A DNA stretch of 64,000 nt from Lachnospiraceae bacterium (lineage in GTDB: Bacteria > Bacillota > Clostridia > Lachnospirales > Lachnospiraceae): the NCBI GenBank assembly GCA_016287095.1, contig JAEEVK010000005.1, positions 1-64,000 of the forward strand, in the 5' to 3' direction. A program made the translations under genes and the position numbers. The notes under the pieces are model-generated. The model had not been told where the DNA came from. It was given only the letters and a program-made list of their open reading frames with translations, and ran no database searches. Positions within the stretch are counted from its first letter, which is position 1, and every line of letters begins with the position of its first letter. Shown here one piece after another: positions 1 to 7,604 of this stretch.

Positions 1-435
1 CCAGGCTGACAGATCTGCGATCAGGAAATAACCTGTCTGAATAGCAGCCTGTAACAGTTCAACCAGATATATGACTAAGCTTGGTATCATCATAATGATA
101 AAGCCCAACATAAACCGGGTGGCAAACATACTCATTCTGCTCATGGGCAGAAAATCATAGAAATGATGCTTTTTCTTACTGCTTAGATAACTAAACACAT
201 ATATACCAACAATCAGGCCAAGTATAGGTGATATATATCCGGATACAGGGAGCATAAAATTTCGTACCAGATTACCGGCAATCCTGTCTTTGTCAGCATC
301 CATATAGGACATTAAACTAAACAGTCCGGTAACTAAAAGCAGATAAAAGCATGAAGTAATTACCCATATCGGCCAGGAGCGCAATATATCTCGTTTAATC
401 ATCTTCCAATTAAAGGATAATTTCTTTGATTCCAT
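1..435 (-). CDS. ABC transporter permease, N-terminal part (runs off the window)
   Basis: This is the N-terminal 145 codons of a membrane protein, too short or open-ended for the ORF track. Reading from the ATG at 435, the protein begins MESKKLSFNWKMIKRDILRS and has at least three hydrophobic segments in the visible part. The start follows GGAGGTGAACAAT, a strong ribosome binding site. The N-terminus closely resembles that of the permease encoded at 1766-3370 (both have an IKRD..R.WPIWV stretch followed by a membrane span, and later an SSKKK/TSKKK motif), so the two are paralogues and probably the two halves of one exporter. The start overlaps the end of the ATPase gene by 26 bases, which indicates translational coupling. 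The substrate is unknown. Confidence 0.85.
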   Translation of the reverse strand, partial: MESKKLSFNWKMIKRDILRSWPIWVITSCFYLLLVTGLFSLMSYMDADKDRIAGNLVRNFMLPVSGYISPILGLIVGIYVFSYLSSKKKHHFYDFLPMSRMSMFATRFMLGFIIMMIPSLVIYLVELLQAAIQTGYFLIADLSAW

Positions 436-1324
436 ATTGTTCACCTCCAAGCTCGTGGATGAATATTTCTTCGAGTGTCAGCGGTACAGTATCAAGCAAC
501 AAAGGCTCATACTTAGACATTTTAGCTTTAATCTCTTCCTCGGAGCACTTAACTATCAAGGTAAATACACTGCCATTCTTGGTATTGCTGAGCAGTTTAA
601 CACCATCTATAGATTCCTCTGTAATCTCAGGACTGTTATTATCCTTAAATGCAACCTGGAGCTTAGTGATACCCTCCTGCATAGAAAACAGTGATTTTTC
701 AAGCAGCATCTTGCCCTTGTTCATGATACCTACAGTATCACAAACATCCTCAAGTTCTCTTAAGTTATGTGATGAAACAAGAACAGTTACCTGACGCTCG
801 GTCACATCCTGCATGAGCAGGCTCCATATCTGACGACGCATAACAGGATCCAAACCATCCACAGGCTCATCAAGTATCATGACATCGCTCATCTGGCACA
901 TAGCAAGTACAAAAGCAGCCTGCTTCTGCATACCCTTTGACATCTTACGGATGGTCTTCTTTCTGTCAATAGTTGTTATAACTGACAGGAGCTTGTTGTA
1001 TCTGTCCATATTGTAGTCTTTATATATGCCCTGGTAAAACTTAGCCATATCATCCATGTCAGAGTTAAGGAAGAAATACAGGTCATCGGGTATATAGGCT
1101 ATTCTCTTCTTTATATCAGCATTATCGAATACTTCCTGACCATCTATAGTCACCTTACCTGAGTCCTGTCTGTATATACCGGTCAAATGCCTGATAATTG
1201 TAGATTTTCCTGCACCGTTAGGTCCTACGAGACCATATACAGAGCCCTTTTCCACATGTAAATTAAGTCCATCTAAAGCTTTAAAACCATCAAAGGTCTT
1301 TATAACATTCTCTACTTTAATCAC
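410..1324 (-). CDS. ABC transporter ATP-binding protein (YtrB-like)
   Basis: ATPase that would power the exporter formed by the two neighbouring permeases. Walker A is GPNGAGKST (near residue 35), the signature loop is a variant, MSKGMQKQ, and Walker B is VMILDEPVDGLD followed by the switch histidine in SSHN. The ORF track starts earlier, at 1360, but a GTG at 1324 preceded by AAAGGAGAGAATCTC fits the ribosome binding site best and gives the usual N-terminus VIKVENVIKTF; this start is preferred. The gene sits third in the operon permease-GntR-ATPase-permease. GntR-YtrA ABC systems of this layout are known in Firmicutes, often linked to envelope stress or antibiotic response. The substrate cannot be read from the sequence. 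Confidence 0.9.
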   Translation of the reverse strand: MIKVENVIKTFDGFKALDGLNLHVEKGSVYGLVGPNGAGKSTIIRHLTGIYRQDSGKVTIDGQEVFDNADIKKRIAYIPDDLYFFLNSDMDDMAKFYQGIYKDYNMDRYNKLLSVITTIDRKKTIRKMSKGMQKQAAFVLAMCQMSDVMILDEPVDGLDPVMRRQIWSLLMQDVTERQVTVLVSSHNLRELEDVCDTVGIMNKGKMLLEKSLFSMQEGITKLQVAFKDNNSPEITEESIDGVKLLSNTKNGSVFTLIVKCSEEEIKAKMSKYEPLLLDTVPLTLEEIFIHELGGEQYGIKEIIL

Positions 1325-1378
1325 GAGATTCTCTCCTTTCGTATCCTCATATACTATCAATTACTTCTAAGATTCATC

Positions 1379-1750
1379 TTATGCCTTCTCAATATTTCCC
1401 TCATGTAAAACATAATCTGCAATATTCTTCCTTGATTCTCCTGCCACATCAAAATCCGAAAGAATCATGTCAAGTCTCTCGTAAATCTCTGCTAAATGCT
1501 TATCTGAAACCTCTTTTACATCCACAACAAACGACCCCTTTCCCGGTACAGAATAAATGTATCCCTGACTCTCTAAATCTCTGTATGCACGTTGAATAGT
1601 ATTTGGATTTATTGCATACTGTGATGCAAGTTCCCTGACCGATGGCATCTTTTCATCTTTTTTAATCAGTCCGGCAATAATCAGTTTTTTATAGCCGTCC
1701 ACAACCTGCTCATACACAGGTCTCGGATCTCTGTAATTTATGTTAATCAA
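1379..1750 (-). CDS. GntR family transcriptional regulator, YtrA subfamily
   Basis: 123-residue repressor-type protein. It has an N-terminal winged helix-turn-helix (PSVRELASQYAINPNTIQRAYRDLE is the recognition region, residues about 35-60) followed by a short helical tail instead of a ligand-binding domain, which is the hallmark of the YtrA subfamily. The start is a TTG at 1750 preceded by GGGGGAGCTTAGA. It lies 15 bases downstream of the first permease and upstream of the ATPase. By analogy with YtrA it would repress its own operon; a palindrome directly downstream of the operon's -10 element (3402-3427) is a fitting operator. The inducer is unknown. Confidence 0.92.
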   Translation of the reverse strand: MININYRDPRPVYEQVVDGYKKLIIAGLIKKDEKMPSVRELASQYAINPNTIQRAYRDLESQGYIYSVPGKGSFVVDVKEVSDKHLAEIYERLDMILSDFDVAGESRKNIADYVLHEGNIEKA

Positions 1751-1765
1751 TCTAAGCTCCCCCTT

Positions 1766-3370
1766 TCAGTAATCTAACGATATTTCTTCAGTTTTATTTT
1801 TATCTTCAAGCTTATTGTTAAATAATTCTCTGTTCTTATCCAGGAAAGCTTGAATCTTTATATCAATTGCACTATTTACATAAATCAGATAAGTTCTTGA
1901 CAATTTATCACCGTTTTTAAAGTCATACGAAATATTTACATTATAATGATCATGGTTTTTAGTTTCTCTAAGGTCAACAAGGCTGGTTGATATAAAGCCA
2001 TTACTTGAACCATAACCGTTATTAGAACTTATTCCTCCGTTATAACCTTCTAACAGATCATCCATATCGTCTAAAATAAGTTCATGCAGCTCAATAATCT
2101 TATCTTTTACTTCACCATCAGTGATCTCCAGGTAATTTTTCTTACCGGGGAATAATTTATCATTGTTATTAATATTAACTTTATTTACTTTACTTGCCTT
2201 TGGAACATAACCTTCAATATTAAATACGTCATGCATATAACCAATGCCAACCAGACCAAGTACAACAGTAAATATCAATGTTTTAAGCATATTTTTCGAA
2301 TTAAACACTTTGAATTTCTTCTCTACGATCATTATGGATCCAATAAACAATATGAATCCAACAATGCAAAGAATGATCAGCGTTCCTATTCTGTCTGAAA
2401 CCCTGTGAGCCATAACGTCGTCTGTATAAATGATCATAACGATAAGGATTAAAGCCAGAACAACTGATGTAACAAAAGTCAGAGCATAACAGAAAACCGT
2501 CTTCATCCAGGAGAAAACAAATGTATCTCCTGTTTTTTCTGATCTTCTCTTCTTGAAAAGCATTAAAGAAGCACAGGCTAAAGCAATACCAACACAAAGA
2601 ATGATCATCAGTTTGCCAATAGTATCAGAACTGATCATATGCCATTCAGGAAAAGCATAATCTGATAAATTGCCTACAGAATCTAACCCAATACTAAATG
2701 TATAATCAAGTGGTGAAAGAATACCAAAAACAGAATACCCTAATCCGGTACCGGAATTAACACCAACAAAGTATAACATATTAGTAATCTCAAGTATCAG
2801 TGAAATGACAAGACCAGCGAAAGTAAAACCAAAGTAACAGAACCCTGCCATCACTATCCTGCCACACATAACCAGGAATATTACCGCAAATGCATACCAG
2901 AACAGATAAATACAAACAGCAGTAAACAACCACTCAAAAACTATATATAGATGAGCACCTCTACCCTGTATCAAAACCTGCAAAACTTCAACAACAGTAA
3001 TAAAGAAACAGGGAATCATACATAATATAAAACCAAATATGAACCTGTTAAAAAACAAACTCAACTTATTAAAAGGAAGAGTCTCAAAGAAAAAATCCTT
3101 TTTCTTAGAAGTCAGGAACCCAAACGCAGCAATCGCAGCAACCAGCCCCATGATAAAAGCAAGGAAATCTGTAGTCAGAACCAATGAAACACCTACATCA
3201 TAACCTATGGCTTCCCTAACACTAACACTCCTAACAGAGGATCTTTCAATAATATGGGTAAAACAAACACTCAAGAGATAAACCACACTAGCCGACACCC
3301 ATATAGGCCAATGTCTAAAAACATCCCGCTTAATAGTCTTAAAATCAAGCGAAAACTTTTTCCCGTCCAT
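1766..3370 (-). CDS. ABC transporter permease with extracytoplasmic/linker domain
   Basis: 534-residue polytopic membrane protein and first gene of the YtrA-type operon. Hydrophobicity by eye suggests about eight membrane segments in the first 400 residues (for example at VSASVVYLLSVCF, FGFILCMIPCFFITVV, IIYTDDV region), then a hydrophilic C-terminal domain of about 130 residues rich in Asn and Asp. The ORF track begins 23 codons earlier; the ATG at 3370 is preferred because AAAGGAGTGATTTATTCA precedes it and because the resulting N-terminus MDGKKFSLDFKTIKRDVFRH matches the paralogue at 435. Family assignment rests on context and paralogy rather than on a named motif. Confidence 0.8.
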   Translation of the reverse strand: MDGKKFSLDFKTIKRDVFRHWPIWVSASVVYLLSVCFTHIIERSSVRSVSVREAIGYDVGVSLVLTTDFLAFIMGLVAAIAAFGFLTSKKKDFFFETLPFNKLSLFFNRFIFGFILCMIPCFFITVVEVLQVLIQGRGAHLYIVFEWLFTAVCIYLFWYAFAVIFLVMCGRIVMAGFCYFGFTFAGLVISLILEITNMLYFVGVNSGTGLGYSVFGILSPLDYTFSIGLDSVGNLSDYAFPEWHMISSDTIGKLMIILCVGIALACASLMLFKKRRSEKTGDTFVFSWMKTVFCYALTFVTSVVLALILIVMIIYTDDVMAHRVSDRIGTLIILCIVGFILFIGSIMIVEKKFKVFNSKNMLKTLIFTVVLGLVGIGYMHDVFNIEGYVPKASKVNKVNINNNDKLFPGKKNYLEITDGEVKDKIIELHELILDDMDDLLEGYNGGISSNNGYGSSNGFISTSLVDLRETKNHDHYNVNISYDFKNGDKLSRTYLIYVNSAIDIKIQAFLDKNRELFNNKLEDKNKTEEISLDY

Positions 3371-3401
3371 TGAATAAATCACTCCTTTCTCTTTTTTTGT
3401 T

Positions 3402-3427
3402 TGTACTGTATTATTTATGTTAGTACA
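3402..3427. promoter_or_regulatory. Palindromic operator of the GntR/YtrA-type operon
   Basis: Perfect 6-base arms TGTACT (3402-3407) and AGTACA (3422-3427); the overlapping arms TACAGT/ACTGTA extend the symmetry. It starts at the base next to the -10 hexamer of the promoter at 3428-3456, so a bound dimer would cover the transcription start. Position and symmetry fit autorepression by the GntR protein encoded in the same operon; that binding is inferred. Confidence 0.6.
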
Positions 3428-3456
3428 GTTATACATCAATTAATTTCATTTGTCAA
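3428..3456 (-). promoter_or_regulatory. Sigma-A promoter of the ABC exporter operon
   Basis: On the - strand: TTGACA (3456-3451), 17-base spacer, TATAAC (3433-3428). The -35 is a perfect consensus. It lies 58 bases upstream of the permease ATG and drives the operon that runs to the left edge of the window. Confidence 0.75.
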
Positions 3457-3504
3457 TAACTAATTAAAAAAAATACTCTTCCTTAAAGTATTTTACCGAA
3501 TCAA

Positions 3505-3755
3505 ATACAATAGGAGCTATGCCATATTGGATAAAAACCTTTAGTTGAGCAACCGGATATGTATTGCTCACAGACATATATCTACGAGGCAAAAATCGCT
3601 TTACCAAAGCGATTTTTGAACGCCGCCTAAGTATGCCCAATATCAATTGGGCATACGATTGCAAGTGTCCGAAGTAGATATATAGGATGTGAGCATATAC
3701 ATATCCTTGCGAAACGATCATGGTTTTATACAATGTGGCATAGCTCCTATTGTAT
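3505..3755. repeat. Large imperfect inverted repeat with two inner hairpins (cruciform-like element)
   Basis: Left arm 3505-3585 and right arm 3674-3755 are complementary over about 80 bases with scattered mismatches; the outer 19 bases (ATACAATAGGAGCTATGCC) match almost perfectly, and so does the inner part around ATATATCTAC. The 88-base centre holds two further perfect hairpins: AAAAATCGCTTT-acc-AAAGCGATTTTT (3591-3617) and GTATGCCCAAT-atca-ATTGGGCATAC (3631-3656). Folded, this gives one long stem carrying two side hairpins. It lies between the exporter promoter and a - strand terminator and contains no credible gene. It could be a MITE-like repeat or a structured RNA; I cannot name the family. 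Confidence 0.75.
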
Positions 3756-3775
3756 AGGATACCAACCCAGCCCAC

Positions 3776-3821
3776 AAAAAAAGAGCGCTTCCGACAACTT
3801 TTAGGATCGGCCTGCGCTCTT
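3776..3821 (-). terminator. Rho-independent terminator, - strand
   Basis: On the - strand AAGAGCGC ... GCGCTCTT is followed directly by a run of T (complement of 3776-3782). The stem is 8 bp, GC-rich at its base, with a 25-base loop that can itself pair (CCGA/TCGG). No - strand protein gene ends here, so it would terminate either a small RNA or antisense transcription from the purF promoter region. Confidence 0.6.
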
Positions 3822-4051
3822 CTTTATGTTACGCGTTTCTTTTTTGTACATTTTGAGGATACTCTCCCCGTGTGTCATAAATTCGTAATATTTGTGTCAT
3901 TTTTGTAACTTTTGATCTACCCTTTCACTTGTCACATATCATCATGTATCCAATTGCAGCAATTGTAACATATTGTTTAAAAAACTTGCCCAAAACCCCA
4001 AATTTTTCTACTTTCAAAGTGCAAAAAAAACTTGATATATATAAGTAAAGT
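3776..4051 (-). ncRNA. Candidate small or antisense RNA opposite the purF-like leader
   Basis: A - strand promoter (4058-4087) and a strong - strand terminator (3776-3821) frame about 275 bases with no credible ORF. It does not look like SRP RNA, tmRNA or RNase P RNA by eye. Inside it, TGTGTCAT occurs twice as a direct repeat with a 22-base period (3871 and 3893). The call rests only on the promoter/terminator pair. It could instead be an untranslated spacer with a chance promoter. Confidence 0.3.
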
Positions 4052-4060
4052 TGCTAAAAT
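4032..4060 (+). promoter_or_regulatory. Promoter of the purF-like gene
   Basis: TTGATA (4032-4037), 17-base spacer, TAAAAT (4055-4060), 54 bases upstream of the ATG at 4115. The -10 overlaps the -10 of an opposing promoter, so the two polymerases could not bind together. Confidence 0.6.
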
Positions 4061-4087
4061 ATATGTTTGTGATGTAACTGATGTCAA
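4058..4087 (-). promoter_or_regulatory. Opposing promoter overlapping the purF-like promoter
   Basis: On the - strand TTGACA (4087-4082), 18-base spacer, TATATT (4063-4058). It would start transcription near 4051 towards the terminator at 3776. The consensus -35 argues for it; AT-rich sequence makes chance matches possible. Confidence 0.4.
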
Positions 4088-4114
4088 TCATATTTATAAT
4101 AAGGAGTTTTGGGT

Positions 4115-5530
4115 ATGGGCGGATTTTTCGGAGTTGTATCAACAAAAAAAGAAGATTGTATGTTTGACTTGTTTTTCGGCACAGACTACCATTCACACCT
4201 GGGAACAAGGCGTGGAGGACTTGCTGTATATGGCGACGGAGGCTTCAACCGCTCTATCCATAACATAGAAAACTCACCTTTCAGGACCAAATTTGATAAG
4301 GACTTCCATGAGATGTCCGGTTATATGGGCATAGGCTGTGTATCTGACTATGAGCCCCAGCCCCTTATAGTACGTTCTCATCACGGTACTTATGCTATCA
4401 CTACCGTCAGCTGTATCAGAAACACTGCTGACCTGGTAAAGAAGGTCTTTGAAAACGGTACTTCACACTTCTTAGAGATGAGCGGCGGAGATATCAATGC
4501 TACCGAGCTTGTCGCAGCTCTTATAAATCAGAAAGAAAACCTTATAGAAGGTATCAAATATGCACTTGACTCTGTAGAAGGTTCACTTTCTCTCCTGCTC
4601 CTTACCGATAAAGGTATTTATGCCGGCAGAGACAAGCTTGGCAGAACACCTATCGTTATAGGTAGAAAAGATGATGCTTACTGCCTCGCATTTGAGGATT
4701 TCTCATACAGAAACCTCGGATATAATGACTTAAAGCAGTTAGGTCCCGGGGAAATCGATGTAGTAACACCTGAGGGTATCAAGATACTGATGCCTGCAGG
4801 AGACAAGATGAAGATCTGTACCTTCCTCTGGGTATACTACGGATATCCTTCAAGCTCATACGAAGGAATCAGCGTGGAAAAAATGCGTTACAACTGTGGT
4901 GCCGCACTTGCAAAACGTGATGATGTAAAGCCCGACATAGTAGCTGGCGTACCTGACTCAGGTACTGCCCATGCGGTTGGTTATTCAAATGCTTCAGGCA
5001 TACCTTTCTCAAGGCCCTTCATCAAGTACACTCCTACCTGGCCCCGTTCATTTATGCCCACTATCCAGAGCAAACGTGACCTGATAGCAAAGATGAAGCT
5101 TCTTCCTGTACATGACCTCATCAAGGGCAAGAAGCTCTTACTTATAGATGACTCCATAGTACGTGGTACACAGCTTAGAGAAACTACTGAATTCTTATAT
5201 AACAACGGAGCTGAAGAGGTACATATCCGTCCTGCATGTCCTCCACTTGTATATGGCTGTAAATACCTCAACTTCTCCAGATCCAAATCTGAGATGGATC
5301 TGATCACCCGCAGGGTTATCGCAAAACTCGAAGGTACAGAAAATCCTTCAGCAGAAGTACTTAAGCAGTATACCGATCCAGACTCTGAGAAGTATGCTCA
5401 GATGGTTGAAGAGATAAGAAAGCAGTTAAAGTTTACAACACTCAGATTCAATAGACTAGATGACATGCTTGAAGCAGTAGGCATTCCTACAGATAAGCTC
5501 TGTACATACTGCTGGAACGGCGAAGAATAA
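4115..5530 (+). CDS. PurF-like amidophosphoribosyltransferase family protein lacking the nucleophile Cys
   Basis: 471-residue relative of glutamine phosphoribosylpyrophosphate amidotransferase (first step of purine synthesis). The N-terminal half has the class II glutaminase layout and the C-terminal half a phosphoribosyltransferase with the PRPP loop LLIDDSIVRGTQ (near residue 345). True PurF starts its mature chain with Cys (MCGIFG); here the start reads MGGFFGVVS, so the catalytic Cys is Gly. The next Cys is at residue 15 and cannot serve as an N-terminal nucleophile. The ATG at 4115 is chosen over the upstream TTG at 4109 because AAGGAG ends 8 bases before it. It may use free ammonia or have another PRPP-dependent role. 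No other purine gene is adjacent; the nucleoside transporter operon converges on it. Confidence 0.85.
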   Translation: MGGFFGVVSTKKEDCMFDLFFGTDYHSHLGTRRGGLAVYGDGGFNRSIHNIENSPFRTKFDKDFHEMSGYMGIGCVSDYEPQPLIVRSHHGTYAITTVSCIRNTADLVKKVFENGTSHFLEMSGGDINATELVAALINQKENLIEGIKYALDSVEGSLSLLLLTDKGIYAGRDKLGRTPIVIGRKDDAYCLAFEDFSYRNLGYNDLKQLGPGEIDVVTPEGIKILMPAGDKMKICTFLWVYYGYPSSSYEGISVEKMRYNCGAALAKRDDVKPDIVAGVPDSGTAHAVGYSNASGIPFSRPFIKYTPTWPRSFMPTIQSKRDLIAKMKLLPVHDLIKGKKLLLIDDSIVRGTQLRETTEFLYNNGAEEVHIRPACPPLVYGCKYLNFSRSKSEMDLITRRVIAKLEGTENPSAEVLKQYTDPDSEKYAQMVEEIRKQLKFTTLRFNRLDDMLEAVGIPTDKLCTYCWNGEE

Positions 5531-5537
5531 AAAATTA

Positions 5538-5561
5538 CCCGGTCATTCGACCGGGTTTTTT
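5538..5561. terminator. Bidirectional terminator between purF-like gene and transporter operon
   Basis: CCCGGTC-ATTC-GACCGGG followed by six T on the + strand; on the - strand the same stem is followed by TAATTTTTT. It can end both converging transcripts. Confidence 0.85.
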
Positions 5562-5565
5562 AGTA

Positions 5566-6513
5566 CTATCTCATCCCCTTATCATAAGGTATGCCTTCCG
5601 CCTTAGGTGCCCTGGAATGTCTTGATGTAAAGGCGAGTATTATCAGACATATGATATACGGCATCATATTGTATACCTGACTCGGCATATTTAAGTTCTT
5701 CAAGAAATCAAATCCGCTGTATACATTTGACAATGCCTTAAAAAACCCGAAGAGTAAAGCTGCGATCGCTATCCTCTGGGGCTTCCACTGTCCGAATATC
5801 ATAACAGCCAAAGCCAGGAAGCCGAAACCTGCAACGCCAACCTCAAATTTCCATGAACTTACCCCGGCAGTTATATAACATATACCGCCTATACCACCCA
5901 AAGCACCGGATATAAGTACTCCGGCCCATCTCATCTTATATACATTGATACCTACGGAGTCAGCAGCCTGAGGATGCTCACCGCAAGCCATAAGCCTTAA
6001 ACCGAACCTTGTCTTATATAAAACTATATACCCTGCAATCAAAGCAATAACAGCTATTATCATAAACCAGTTAAATTCATACCCGTCAATAAATGTAAAC
6101 GCTTTTTTACCTGAAATATAAGTTATCTCAGATGAAGGATTAGTCGGATCTTCTGCCAGGTTAATCGATTTAACAATAACCGTGGCAGCTGCGGTACCCA
6201 GCATATTCATGGCTATACCAACCAGCGTCTGATCCGCCTTCAGCTTTATGGCCGCAATACCCAGCAGACAGGAAAACAGTACTCCTGACAATATACTTAC
6301 AAGCAATACCATGATAACTATAACAAATAACGATGTATTAGTTCCAAGATATTTAAAGGTTAAAGCTCCGCCTAAAGCACCGATAACCATTATACCTTCA
6401 AGTCCGAGATTTACAACTCCGGAATGCTCGGAAAAACATCCACCCAAAGCTACCAAAGAAAGTACTGCTGCAAAAAGCAGGGTATATTGCATCAATATTT
6501 CAAACATATTCAT
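5566..6513 (-). CDS. Nucleoside/sugar ABC transporter permease (NupQ-type)
   Basis: 315-residue inner-membrane permease of the BMP/RbsC-like type (BPD_transp_2), with about nine hydrophobic segments and the motif SEHSGVVNLGLEGIM near the N-terminus that is typical for the second permease of nucleoside transporters (NupQ, YufQ). The ATG at 6513 is chosen over the upstream codon of the ORF track because AAAGGGAGGTGTGTGAGT precedes it and it then starts just after the stop of the preceding gene. It is the last gene of the operon BMP lipoprotein-ATPase-permease-permease. Nucleoside uptake is inferred from family resemblance. Confidence 0.9.
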   Translation of the reverse strand: MNMFEILMQYTLLFAAVLSLVALGGCFSEHSGVVNLGLEGIMVIGALGGALTFKYLGTNTSLFVIVIMVLLVSILSGVLFSCLLGIAAIKLKADQTLVGIAMNMLGTAAATVIVKSINLAEDPTNPSSEITYISGKKAFTFIDGYEFNWFMIIAVIALIAGYIVLYKTRFGLRLMACGEHPQAADSVGINVYKMRWAGVLISGALGGIGGICYITAGVSSWKFEVGVAGFGFLALAVMIFGQWKPQRIAIAALLFGFFKALSNVYSGFDFLKNLNMPSQVYNMMPYIICLIILAFTSRHSRAPKAEGIPYDKGMR

Positions 6514-6515
6514 AC

Positions 6516-7604
6516 TCACACACCTCCCTTTCTGCGCTTTAAAAGATATCTGATAAGTCCGGTAAAGCTGCACAGATAAATAATTATCGAAGATATCATA
6601 TCCGATATTTGAGAAGTATACATTGAAAGATCGACATAGGACCCGCCATCCGTGATATGCTGAATGAAATATGATGAAAAAATGGCACCTATAGGATGAA
6701 GTCCTCCTAAAAACGCTGCGGCAATACCGTTAAATCCCATAGCCGGTACCGATGTCTGATTTATATCCCATTGCGTAAAGTCTGTTAAAAACAGCAGTGA
6801 CGCACCAAGTCCTGCAATCAGGCCGCCTAATCCTAAAGTAAGGATAATATTCCTCTTCTCTGCCATACCGGCATATTTTGCAGCATTCTTATTATAACCT
6901 GTAGCTTTTAACTCAAACCCAAGCTTGGTCTTCGACATTATTATCCATATGGCTACAGCAAAAACTATGGCAATAACCAAGCCCAATCCGACATACTTAT
7001 TACCGTTAAATAAATTGTTCAGTCCGATATTGGGCAGCAATGCTTTTTGATATTCAACTGTACTGTGTAACTCAGGTGTATCCTTTGCTCCCGTAGCAAC
7101 ATATTTTCCGAGTATCATATTAGCGGAATACAGAGAAATCCAGTTTAGCATGATGCCGGATATAACTTCGTTTACATTACAGAATGTCTTAAGTAATCCC
7201 GGGATAATACCGTATATCATACCTGCTACACAGGCAAGTAATACACATCCAATCCAGTTCAGATTAAATCCGAATACACCAACCAGCGCTGCACATGCCC
7301 CAACTACATACTGACCTGCAACACCTATGTTAAAAAGTCCAACCTTATAACAGAAAAGGATGGATAAAGAACACATAAGCAAAGGAGCTGTTTTTACCAG
7401 TGTGATACCGAAATTTTCCAATTTCAGATCACCTCTGTTCCACTTAAAGAAGTTACCTATAATACGGAACATAGCCTGAGGTGCACCTTTAGGATTAATT
7501 ATAAGTAATGCAATAAATCCTAACAGTAATCCTATCAGGATACATATGATTGAAGCTATTACGGATTGAACGCCTTCTCTTTCAAAGAATTTTTTGTCCT
7601 TCAT
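6516..7604 (-). CDS. Nucleoside/sugar ABC transporter permease (NupP-type)
   Basis: 362-residue permease partner of the NupQ-type protein. It has about ten hydrophobic segments and the segment YKVGLFNIGVAGQY, which is diagnostic of the first permease in BMP-type nucleoside transporters. Its ATG overlaps the stop of the ATPase gene (ATGA), so the two are translationally coupled. Confidence 0.92.
   Translation of the reverse strand: MKDKKFFEREGVQSVIASIICILIGLLLGFIALLIINPKGAPQAMFRIIGNFFKWNRGDLKLENFGITLVKTAPLLMCSLSILFCYKVGLFNIGVAGQYVVGACAALVGVFGFNLNWIGCVLLACVAGMIYGIIPGLLKTFCNVNEVISGIMLNWISLYSANMILGKYVATGAKDTPELHSTVEYQKALLPNIGLNNLFNGNKYVGLGLVIAIVFAVAIWIIMSKTKLGFELKATGYNKNAAKYAGMAEKRNIILTLGLGGLIAGLGASLLFLTDFTQWDINQTSVPAMGFNGIAAAFLGGLHPIGAIFSSYFIQHITDGGSYVDLSMYTSQISDMISSIIIYLCSFTGLIRYLLKRRKGGV

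Noticed and set aside
3464-3775. 103-aa ORF on the - strand
   Set aside because: It lies entirely inside the large inverted repeat, has no ribosome binding site and no recognisable protein features.
3776-4051. 6S, SRP or RNase P RNA
   Set aside because: The conserved core motifs of these RNAs are not present.
4109-4114. TTG start for the purF-like gene
   Set aside because: Only two bases from AAGGAG; the ATG at 4115 has proper spacing.
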